Below are positions 1 through 5,359 of a DNA stretch of 5,359 nucleotides, in pieces. The stretch covers positions 1-5,359 of the forward strand of contig JADHVN010000100.1 of assembly GCA_016783995.1 (NCBI GenBank). Direction: 5' to 3'. Each line of letters begins with the position of its first letter. Within the stretch, counting starts at the first letter, position 1. The position numbers and the translations under genes are program-made. The DNA is from Actinomycetota bacterium. GTDB lineage: Bacteria > Actinomycetota > Humimicrobiia > Humimicrobiales > Humimicrobiaceae. The notes below the pieces were generated by a model that worked only from the letters and a program-made list of their open reading frames with translations, ran no database searches and had not been told where the DNA came from.

Positions 1-613
1 CAAGCGGAGTTTTTATCTCTTTACTTACATAATCTACTATCCTGATAGCATCCACAGGTAAAAAACCTCCATTAGTGTCACAAAGCACTATGTAATCTGC
101 TCCTGCATCCTGAGCTGCTTTTAAAGTTTTAACAGCATAGTTAGAATTTTGATTAAAGCCATCAAAAAAATGTTCTCCGTCAAAAATAACTTCAGGGAAA
201 TATTTTTTTAAAAATTGTATAGAGTCAAATATCATACTGAGATTATTCTCAAGAGTTGTCTCTATAACTTCTTCAACATGCAGGGGTGATGATTTTCCAA
301 AAATACAAACACTATCTGTTTCTGATTCAATAAGCTGCCTTAAATTTTCATCTTTTTTTACAGCGGTATTTTTATACCTTGTTCTTCCAAAAGCTACGAT
401 TTTTGAGTGTCTGTATTTTTTATTTTTTAAAAGACTGAATAATTCTTCATCTTTTGGGTTGGAAGCAGGAAATCCGACCTCAATATAATCTATTCCTATA
501 TCATCAAATCTATCTATTATCTGTAATTTATCCCTGACAGAAAAAGATATATTTGCGCTCTGAGCTCCATCTCTTAATATTGTATCAAATATATAAATTT
601 TATTTTTGCTCAT
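1..613 (-). CDS. cimA: (R)-citramalate synthase, N-terminal part (runs off left edge)
   Basis: Predicted to condense pyruvate with acetyl-CoA to (R)-citramalate, the threonine-independent first step to 2-oxobutyrate and isoleucine; cytoplasmic. I translated 204 codons by hand; the reading frame is open to the window edge. It is the start of a DRE-TIM metallolyase barrel: DTILRDGAQS at residues 10-19 (Arg14 and metal-ligand Asp15), SNPKDEELF at 51-59, AFGRTR at 74-79, FGKS at 105-108, EVIFDGEHFFDGF at 141-153 and LCDTNGG at 177-183. GAQ (not GEQ), SNPKD, EHFFDG and CDTNGG mark the long CimA family and set it apart from LeuA. The HxxN/HxH metal motif and the C-terminal regulatory domain lie beyond the window. 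The ATG at 611-613 is the only start: an in-frame TAA lies three codons upstream. No good Shine-Dalgarno is present, only GGAAA abutting the ATG. Several family motifs are altered (VGFP, GKSSPLHV). Family assignment is confident; exact substrate is inferred. Confidence 0.9.
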   Translation of the reverse strand, partial: MSKNKIYIFDTILRDGAQSANISFSVRDKLQIIDRFDDIGIDYIEVGFPASNPKDEELFSLLKNKKYRHSKIVAFGRTRYKNTAVKKDENLRQLIESETDSVCIFGKSSPLHVEEVIETTLENNLSMIFDSIQFLKKYFPEVIFDGEHFFDGFNQNSNYAVKTLKAAQDAGADYIVLCDTNGGFLPVDAIRIVDYVSKEIKTPL

Positions 614-695
614 TTTCCATTATTTATTTTTAATTTTTAATCTAACATTAATTTCTAATTGATTACACACTTTTACTATAAATATACTCTCTTTT
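614..695. other. AT-rich spacer between leuD and cimA
   Basis: This 82-base gap is almost entirely A and T. I see no GC-rich hairpin with a T-run, so no intrinsic terminator, and no convincing pair of -35/-10 hexamers on the minus strand. It holds no small ORF with a ribosome-binding site. leuB, which often sits here in leucine clusters, is absent. cimA is probably cotranscribed with leuD by read-through, but a weak promoter in such AT-rich DNA cannot be excluded by eye. Confidence 0.6.
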
Positions 696-1187
696 CTATT
701 TCAATGTCTTTTTAATATATTCTATATAACCACCGCTTGCTATTATTCCCTGAATAAATTCGGGGAGGGGTTTTATATTAAAAGTACCACCTGTAGTAAT
801 ATCTATAATTTTTCCTGAGTTTAAATCCACTTCAAGCTCATCTTCGTCTCCTATACCCCTGCCTGCCTCTATACTTGAAATGACAGGCAGTCCTATATTT
901 ACAGCATTTCTAAAAAAAATACGGGCAAATGTTTTAGCAATTATAAGCTTTACGCCACTTGCTTTTATAGAGACAGGAGCATGTTCCCTTGAAGAGCCGC
1001 AGCCAAAATTATCTCCTGCTACTATAATTTTTCTATCCTTTAATTTTTCTTTAAAATTCTTGTCCAAATCCTCGAAACAATGTGCCGCAAGTTCTTCTTC
1101 CCTGCTGGTATTTAAATATCTCGCTGGAATAATTACATCAGTATTTATATTATCCCCATACTTTATAACTTTATCTGTAATAATCAT
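696..1187 (-). CDS. leuD: 3-isopropylmalate dehydratase small subunit (type 2)
   Basis: Small swivelling-domain subunit of isopropylmalate isomerase. With LeuC it converts 2-isopropylmalate to 3-isopropylmalate by dehydration and rehydration, and in organisms using the citramalate route it probably also isomerises citramalate. The 163 residues match the short type-2 form rather than the ~200-residue E. coli type. Visible motifs are GDNINTDVIIPARYL at 11-25, the swivel-loop signature GDNFGCGSSREHAP at 58-71, ARIFFRNAVNIGLP at 88-101 and a terminal SGGYIEYIKK. The loop after the first motif reads YLNT (24-27), the position that helps set substrate choice between isopropylmalate-type and homoaconitate-type enzymes; from memory YLNT is common in clostridial-type LeuD. 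The ATG overlaps the leuC stop by one base (TAATG) and is preceded by a strong GAGGAGG seven bases away, which indicates translational coupling to leuC. The stop is TAG. All core motifs are intact. Confidence 0.96.
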   Translation of the reverse strand: MIITDKVIKYGDNINTDVIIPARYLNTSREEELAAHCFEDLDKNFKEKLKDRKIIVAGDNFGCGSSREHAPVSIKASGVKLIIAKTFARIFFRNAVNIGLPVISSIEAGRGIGDEDELEVDLNSGKIIDITTGGTFNIKPLPEFIQGIIASGGYIEYIKKTLK

Positions 1188-2464
1188 TACATAACCTCCT
1201 CAGGAGTAGCTATTCTACCCAGAATTGCTGATGCTGCAGCTACTGCCGGGCCGCTCAAATAAACCTCGCTTTCAGGATGACCCATCCTACCTACAAAATT
1301 TCTGTTTGTGGTAGATACTGCCTTCTCTCCCTCAGCTAAAACACCCATATGACCACCTAGGCATGGCCCGCATGTTGGAGTGCTTACTGCGCATCCTGAT
1401 TCAATAAAAATTTTAATATAACCTTTTTCTAAAGCATCTAAATATATTTTTTGAGTTGCAGGTATAATAATAACCCTTACCTTACTGCTGACTTTCCTGC
1501 CTTTTATAATATCAGACGCTATCTTTAAATCTTCCAGCCGCCCATTGGTGCACGAGCCTATAACAACCTGATCAATTAAAATATCGTCCAAATCCTTAGC
1601 ATTGTGGGTATTTGAGGGAAGATGAGGTGCTGCCACCTGCAGATCTATATTACTGCAGTCTATTTCATAAGTATTAAAATATTTTACATCTTGATCGCTT
1701 TTAAAAATTTTATGATCTTTCTTATTTCTTATATCCACATATTCCCTTGTAATATCATCAAACTCAACTATTCCAAACTTTCCACCTGCTTCAATAGCCA
1801 TATTGCACATGGTAAATCTGGAATCCATTGAAAGTTTTTCAATTACCGGCCCTGAAAACTCCATAGATTTATAAATTGCACCATCAACACCTATCATTCC
1901 AATTGTATAAAGTATTAAATCCTTGCCTGTTACCCATGGTTTTAGATTGCCATTATAGGTGAACTTTATAGAATCCGGGACCATAAACCATAAATTTCCT
2001 GAAGCCATAGCTGCTGCAACATCTGTACTGCCAACTCCAGTAGATAAAGCTCCTAACGCACCATAAGTACAGGTATGTGAATCAGCTCCTATAATTAGCT
2101 CCCCTGGCATTACCAATCCCAGCTCAGGAAGCAGTGCATGTTCTATCCCCATTTTCCCAGTTTCAAAATAATTTTTTATCTCATAACTATTTGCAAACTC
2201 CCTGATAAATTTGCACTGCTGGGCTGATTTGATATCTTTATTAGGAGTAAAATGGTCAAGCACAATAATAACTTTTTCCTTATCAAAAACCTTGCTCAAA
2301 CCTAATTTATTGAACTCTTTTATGGCAAGAGGCATGGTTATATCATTCCCAAGAATAATATCAACCTGTGCATTTATAATTTCTCCTACTTCTACATAAT
2401 TCTTTCCGCAGTGATGAGCAAGAATTTTTTGTGTTATTGTCTGCGGCTTAAGGTTATTTATCAA
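1187..2464 (-). CDS. leuC: 3-isopropylmalate dehydratase large subunit (type 2), TTG start
   Basis: Large, iron-sulfur subunit of isopropylmalate isomerase in the aconitase superfamily; partner of the LeuD encoded immediately downstream. The 425-residue length fits the compact type-2 (archaeal/clostridial-like) LeuC and not the ~465-residue proteobacterial form. The three [4Fe-4S] ligands are present: Cys305 in GSCTNGR and Cys365/Cys368 in TCGPCLGG. Other signatures are [12 protein letters not shown] at 40-51, DHFTPN at 70-75, [13 protein letters not shown] at 126-138, [11 protein letters not shown] at 175-185 and [13 protein letters not shown] at 220-232. The start codon is TTG (2462-2464), supported by an AAGGAGG nine bases upstream and by the N-terminus aligning with the family ([11 protein letters not shown]); there is no ATG near it. 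It follows the leuA stop by 26 bases and its TAA stop overlaps the leuD ATG. Because LeuCD should accept both isopropylmalate and citramalate, it links the leucine and isoleucine branches here; that dual role is inferred from cimA nearby. Confidence 0.96.
   Translation of the reverse strand: MINNLKPQTITQKILAHHCGKNYVEVGEIINAQVDIILGNDITMPLAIKEFNKLGLSKVFDKEKVIIVLDHFTPNKDIKSAQQCKFIREFANSYEIKNYFETGKMGIEHALLPELGLVMPGELIIGADSHTCTYGALGALSTGVGSTDVAAAMASGNLWFMVPDSIKFTYNGNLKPWVTGKDLILYTIGMIGVDGAIYKSMEFSGPVIEKLSMDSRFTMCNMAIEAGGKFGIVEFDDITREYVDIRNKKDHKIFKSDQDVKYFNTYEIDCSNIDLQVAAPHLPSNTHNAKDLDDILIDQVVIGSCTNGRLEDLKIASDIIKGRKVSSKVRVIIIPATQKIYLDALEKGYIKIFIESGCAVSTPTCGPCLGGHMGVLAEGEKAVSTTNRNFVGRMGHPESEVYLSGPAVAAASAILGRIATPEEVM
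1195..1202 (-). promoter_or_regulatory. strong Shine-Dalgarno for leuD
   Basis: On the minus strand this reads TGAGGAGG, an extended anti-16S match seven bases before the leuD ATG. It is embedded in the last codons of leuC (encoding Pro-Glu-Glu-Val), so ribosomes finishing leuC sit directly over it. Together with the TAATG overlap this favours coupled, near-equal synthesis of the two isomerase subunits. Confidence 0.85.
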
Positions 2465-2473
2465 CTTTAATAT

Positions 2474-2480
2474 CCTCCTT
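2474..2480 (-). promoter_or_regulatory. strong Shine-Dalgarno fixing the TTG start of leuC
   Basis: The minus strand reads AAGGAGG, nine bases before TTG at 2464-2462, within the 26-base leuA-leuC gap. It decides the leuC start: no alternative ATG or GTG lies at a suitable distance. A near-perfect site may compensate for the weaker TTG initiator. Confidence 0.85.
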
Positions 2481-2490
2481 TTTATACTCT

Positions 2491-3999
2491 CTAATTACCT
2501 TCCATTATTCTATTCATTGCATCAACATATGCTTTAATGCTGGCATCAATTATATCTGTGCTAATACCACTTCCCATAACTTCGGTTCCATTTGTACTGA
2601 CAACTATTTTCACTGAACCAATAGCATCTTTTCCTTCAGAAACTGCCTCTATGTTATAATCGATAAGTTCCGTTTTCATTTGAGTTATATTATCAATAGC
2701 ATTAAACGAAGCATCTATCGGCCCATCTCCATAAGATGCACTTTCAATTAATTTTCCGTCAATGTCTATTCCAACAGTTGATGTAGATTTAATATTTGAA
2801 CCGCTTATTACCTGATAATATTTCAGTTTAAAATATTCTTTTACTTCTCTTATTTCATCTTCAATTATTGCCTTTAAATCCCTGTCATTTATTTCACCTT
2901 TTTTTGCTGCAAGGTTTTTAAATCTTGTAAAAGCTTTTTCCAAATCACCTTTTTTTAACTTAAATCCAAGTTCTTCAATTCTTTTGGTGAACGCGTGCCT
3001 TCCAGAATGTTTGCCAAGAATTAATTTTGATGATTGAAGACCAATATCTTCCGGCTTTATTATTTCATATGTTGATCTGTCTTTTAGCATTCCATCCTGA
3101 TGTATGCCTGCTTCATGCATAAAAGCATTCTTACCTACTATTGCTTTATTTGGGGCAATGGCATAACCAGTAAGATGTCTTACAAGACTGCTTGTTCTCA
3201 TAATTTCGCCTATTTTTATGTCTGTATAAACATCCAGATCTTTCTTTCTGGTATCTATTATCATTGCTACTTCTTCCAGTGAAGTATTCCCTGCACGTTC
3301 CCCTATGCCATTTATAGCACACTCAATCTGTCTTGCTCCATGCTCTACTGCCAGTATTGAATTTGCAACAGCCAGACCAAGATCATTATGACAGTGAACA
3401 CTCACTATAACATCTTCTATCCCTTTAACGTTTTTATATATATAATCAATCAGCCCAGCAAATTCGCTTGGTAGTGCATATCCAACAGTATCAGGAATAT
3501 TTAATACTGTGGCACCGCTATTGATTGCTGCCTCCAGTATTTTGCAAAGAAAATCCCTATCACTCCTGGTTGCATCCATAGCAGAAAATTCAACCATATC
3601 CGTGTACTTCCTGCTTCTTTTAACAGCATCCTTTGCCAGTTCTAAAGCTTCATCCCTGCTTTTTTTAAATTGGTATTTCAGATGAATGTCTGAAGACGAA
3701 ATAAAAGTATGAATAACAGGATTGGAAGCATTCTTCAGTGCTCTTCCTGCACAATCTATATCTTTTATAATTGCCCTTGCTAACGCAGCAACATGCCTAT
3801 TCTTTACTTTTTTTGATATCTCTTTGACTGCTTTAAAATCACTATCAGAAGATATTGGAAAACCAGCCTCTATTATATCCACATTTAATTTGTCCAATTG
3901 TTCGGCTATCTCTATTTTTTCCTTTACATTTAAGTGAATACCTGGTGATTGCTCACCATCTCTTAAAGTTGTATCAAATATATAGATTTTTTTTGTCAT
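2491..3999 (-). CDS. leuA: 2-isopropylmalate synthase
   Basis: First committed enzyme of leucine synthesis: 2-oxoisovalerate plus acetyl-CoA gives (2S)-2-isopropylmalate; cytoplasmic, divalent-metal dependent. At 502 residues it is a complete bacterial LeuA. The DRE-TIM barrel carries [12 protein letters not shown] at 9-20 (Arg13, metal-ligand Asp14), EAGFP at 44-48, [15 protein letters not shown] at 101-115 (typical of LeuA), the metal-binding HCHNDLGLA at 202-210 (His202, His204) and [13 protein letters not shown] at 231-243. A linker region (HEAGIHQDG, 295-303; [10 protein letters not shown], 328-337) leads to the C-terminal LeuA dimer/regulatory domain from about 390, with GDGPIDA at 424-430 and GSGISTDII at 476-484, so leucine feedback inhibition is expected. 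Oddity: the segment usually reading FSxEDAxR is FSAMDATR, with Met141 replacing a highly conserved Glu. The ATG gives the canonical N-terminus; an in-frame TAA lies eight codons upstream with no other start between. Its ribosome-binding site is weak (TTGGG, eight bases away), unlike leuC and leuD. NifV/homocitrate synthase is less likely given length and the regulatory domain. Confidence 0.95.
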   Translation of the reverse strand: MTKKIYIFDTTLRDGEQSPGIHLNVKEKIEIAEQLDKLNVDIIEAGFPISSDSDFKAVKEISKKVKNRHVAALARAIIKDIDCAGRALKNASNPVIHTFISSSDIHLKYQFKKSRDEALELAKDAVKRSRKYTDMVEFSAMDATRSDRDFLCKILEAAINSGATVLNIPDTVGYALPSEFAGLIDYIYKNVKGIEDVIVSVHCHNDLGLAVANSILAVEHGARQIECAINGIGERAGNTSLEEVAMIIDTRKKDLDVYTDIKIGEIMRTSSLVRHLTGYAIAPNKAIVGKNAFMHEAGIHQDGMLKDRSTYEIIKPEDIGLQSSKLILGKHSGRHAFTKRIEELGFKLKKGDLEKAFTRFKNLAAKKGEINDRDLKAIIEDEIREVKEYFKLKYYQVISGSNIKSTSTVGIDIDGKLIESASYGDGPIDASFNAIDNITQMKTELIDYNIEAVSEGKDAIGSVKIVVSTNGTEVMGSGISTDIIDASIKAYVDAMNRIMEGN

Positions 4000-4073
4000 A
4001 TTGCAAACCCAATTTCGTAATTAAAATTTAAATCTCCATATTAGATTTTAGCATTATATTTTAACATCAATTT
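4000..4073. other. serA-leuA intergenic gap
   Basis: A 74-base AT-rich gap. On the minus strand it contains a consensus-like TATAAT (see the promoter entry) and only a weak TTGGG before leuA. I see no GC-rich hairpin plus T-run, so no intrinsic terminator, and it is too short to hold a T-box or other leader riboswitch. serA and leuA could be cotranscribed, or leuA could have an internal promoter here. Confidence 0.5.
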
Positions 4074-4081
4074 TTAGTTAA
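4053..4081 (-). promoter_or_regulatory. possible internal promoter upstream of leuA
   Basis: On the minus strand TTAACT (4081-4076, four of six matches to TTGACA) is followed after 17 bases by a perfect TATAAT (4058-4053). Transcription would begin near 4046-4047, giving a leader of about 47 bases before leuA. The -35 half overlaps the serA stop region and a perfect palindrome. In DNA this AT-rich such matches arise by chance, so this is a candidate only. Confidence 0.3.
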
Positions 4082-5359
4082 TATTAACTATTTTTATATT
4101 ATTAAAACCAGACATTTCTTTAAACTTCTCAACCATTTTGAGGGTAACCTCGCCATCCAGGTTTAAACCCATTACTGCATCACCACTCATTTTCTTCCTC
4201 CCTACATGCATTGAAGCAATATTTATACCTAGATTGCCAAAAGCTAATCCAATCTTACCTATCTGCCCAGGTATGTCCTCATATCTCACAAAAGCCATAT
4301 ATCTTGAAGGCACCATGTCTATTTCAAATTTATCAATAGATATAAACCTTGGCTTATTCTTTTTACCAGTAACAGTACCTGAAATTGAAAGCTCGTTTTT
4401 TTTGCCTCTTCCAGTTAATGTAATTAAATTCACATAATCCTTGGATTGGCTGCTTTTTGTTTCCTCTATTTTAAGGCCAAACTCATCTGCAATTAATCTA
4501 ACATTAACTACATTTATATTTTCTGTTGAATATTTTTCAAGAATTTTTATAAGCATCATTGAAGTCAGAAATCTTACATCATATCCTGAAACCTTTCCAT
4601 AGAAACCAACCTCAATACTTTCCAGGTTTCCTTCAAATAAATCCACAAATAAACTGCCCATATTCTCACAAATTGTAAAAAATGGAGATATTGCTTCTAA
4701 AGCTTTAGAACCTATAGCAGGGATATTGACTACAAAAGGAGCGATTCTGCTATTAAAAACTGCGTCTATCTGATCAGCAATAGTTGTACCGGCTCTATCT
4801 TGAGCTTCAACAGTAGAAGCACCCAAATGAGGTGTACAAATTGTGTTTTCCAAACCAAATACTGGTGAATCTTTGCAAGGTTCGCTTTCATAGACATCCA
4901 GAGCTGCTCCCCCAATATGCCCATCCTTTATTGCTTGTGCTAAATCCTCTTCTATTATTATTCCTCCTCTGGAAACATTTAAAAGAATAGTCCCTTTTTT
5001 CATCTTATCAAATTCTTTTTTATTTATTATACCTATCGTATCTTTATTTTTTGGAAGGTGTATGGTAATAAAGTCTGCAACACTATAAATATTATCCAAT
5101 TTATCAGCCCTGCTTATTTCTAAATGCTGAAATCTATCCTCGGATGTAAAAGGGTCAAATGCTATTACATTCATTCCAAGGCCTAATGCTTTTTTCGCCA
5201 CTAGAGAACCAATTTTCCCAAGGCCAATTATACCCAGTGTTTTCCCTTCTATTTCTATACCTTTAAATTTAGATTTTTCCCACTTACCTGATTGAGTAGA
5301 GTAATTAGCTTCAGGTATCTTCCTGGCTAAAGCCATCATAAGCCCTATAGTATGTTCAG
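4074..5359 (-). CDS. serA: D-3-phosphoglycerate dehydrogenase, long form (N-terminus beyond right edge)
   Basis: Oxidises 3-phosphoglycerate to 3-phosphohydroxypyruvate with NAD, the first step of serine synthesis; cytoplasmic. The frame stays open to the window edge: six codons (EHTIGL) precede the Met-Met at 5339, and EHTIGLMMALARKIPEAN is an internal SerA motif, so that ATG is not the start. 427 codons are visible; about 105 residues of the substrate-binding domain are missing, giving an estimated ~530 in total. Counting from the first visible codon, the Rossmann motif GLGKIG is at 45-50, catalytic Arg130 is in NVSRGG, Glu159 in ESEP and His177 in TPHLGAST. The Arg-Glu-His spacing (29 and 18) matches the long PHGDH-type enzymes, not E. 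coli SerA. An intervening (ASB) domain spans about 208-345 and a C-terminal ACT domain about 354-427 (YEDIPGQIGKIG), suggesting allosteric control, perhaps by serine. It ends 74 bases before leuA in the same direction. No lesion is visible. Confidence 0.95.
   Translation of the reverse strand, partial: EHTIGLMMALARKIPEANYSTQSGKWEKSKFKGIEIEGKTLGIIGLGKIGSLVAKKALGLGMNVIAFDPFTSEDRFQHLEISRADKLDNIYSVADFITIHLPKNKDTIGIINKKEFDKMKKGTILLNVSRGGIIIEEDLAQAIKDGHIGGAALDVYESEPCKDSPVFGLENTICTPHLGASTVEAQDRAGTTIADQIDAVFNSRIAPFVVNIPAIGSKALEAISPFFTICENMGSLFVDLFEGNLESIEVGFYGKVSGYDVRFLTSMMLIKILEKYSTENINVVNVRLIADEFGLKIEETKSSQSKDYVNLITLTGRGKKNELSISGTVTGKKNKPRFISIDKFEIDMVPSRYMAFVRYEDIPGQIGKIGLAFGNLGINIASMHVGRKKMSGDAVMGLNLDGEVTLKMVEKFKEMSGFNNIKIVNIN
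4075..4090. repeat. 16-bp perfect palindrome over the serA stop region
   Basis: The sequence TAGTTAATATTAACTA is identical to its reverse complement. It covers the last codons of serA, two bases of its stop codon and the candidate -35 hexamer for leuA. It could be an operator half-site pair for a dimeric regulator. It contains only two G:C pairs, so chance in AT-rich DNA is a real alternative. It is not a terminator for this operon, because the T-run that flanks it lies on the wrong strand. Confidence 0.5.

Noticed and set aside
618..620. Alternative cimA start at the ATG seven bases upstream
   Set aside because: It is out of frame with the conserved CimA coding sequence; the true frame has a TAA just upstream of 613.
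880..1194. A plus-strand ORF of about 104 codons opposite leuD
   Set aside because: It mirrors the strongly conserved leuD frame, has no family motif and no ribosome-binding site, and is a shadow of a real gene.
1637..1657. Two CTGCAG sites close together within leuC, considered as an inverted-repeat element
   Set aside because: They are six-base palindromes inside conserved coding sequence with no flanking symmetry; chance restriction-site-like matches.
1622..3937. Short plus-strand ORFs opposite leuC and leuA (1622-1831, 2211-2399, 3100-3282, 3722-3937)
   Set aside because: All are antisense shadows of intact conserved genes with low-complexity, compositionally odd translations and no start signals.
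4000..4073. T-box, leucine leader peptide or other attenuator before leuA
   Set aside because: The gap is only 74 bases, has no run of Leu codons, no T-box core motif and no terminator hairpin.
4075..4095. Palindrome plus T-run as an intrinsic terminator
   Set aside because: The T-run follows the inverted repeat only on the plus strand, where no gene is transcribed, and the stem has only two G:C pairs.
4138..4437. A plus-strand ORF of about 99 codons opposite the 3' part of serA
   Set aside because: It lies wholly inside the conserved SerA ASB/ACT coding region in the antisense frame and has no recognisable product.
5337..5339. ATG at 5339 as the start of serA
   Set aside because: The frame continues upstream as EHTIGL, part of the internal SerA motif, so the gene extends past the window edge and this Met is internal.

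Overview
The window is an AT-rich bacterial biosynthetic gene cluster, by eye roughly two-thirds A+T. Every real gene lies on the minus strand, so transcription runs from right to left. Read in that direction the order is serA (cut by the right edge), leuA, leuC, leuD and cimA (cut by the left edge). The non-coding gaps are 74, 26, 0 (a one-base overlap) and 82 bases, so there is no long intergenic region. There is no RNA gene, mobile element, CRISPR array or foreign-looking insert.

The genes form one amino-acid supply unit. SerA commits 3-phosphoglycerate to serine. LeuA condenses 2-oxoisovalerate with acetyl-CoA to start leucine synthesis. LeuC and LeuD form the [4Fe-4S] isopropylmalate isomerase. 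CimA condenses pyruvate with acetyl-CoA to (R)-citramalate, the threonine-independent entry to isoleucine. LeuCD normally also isomerises citramalate, so the cluster probably feeds leucine and isoleucine together. leuB, the next enzyme in both branches, does not sit between leuD and cimA and must lie outside the window.

The organism cannot be named from this sequence. AT-richness, AGA codons, very strong AGGAGG-type Shine-Dalgarno sites on leuC and leuD, a TTG start on leuC, the short 'type 2' (archaeal/clostridial-like) LeuC/LeuD pair and a citramalate route all fit an anaerobic low-GC Firmicute-like or deep-branching bacterium. This is inference.

I see no new kind of system. The points worth a second look are a Met where LeuA almost always has Glu beside the active site, altered motifs in CimA, a 16-bp perfect palindrome over the serA stop codon next to a possible internal promoter, and contrasting ribosome-binding-site strengths along the operon.
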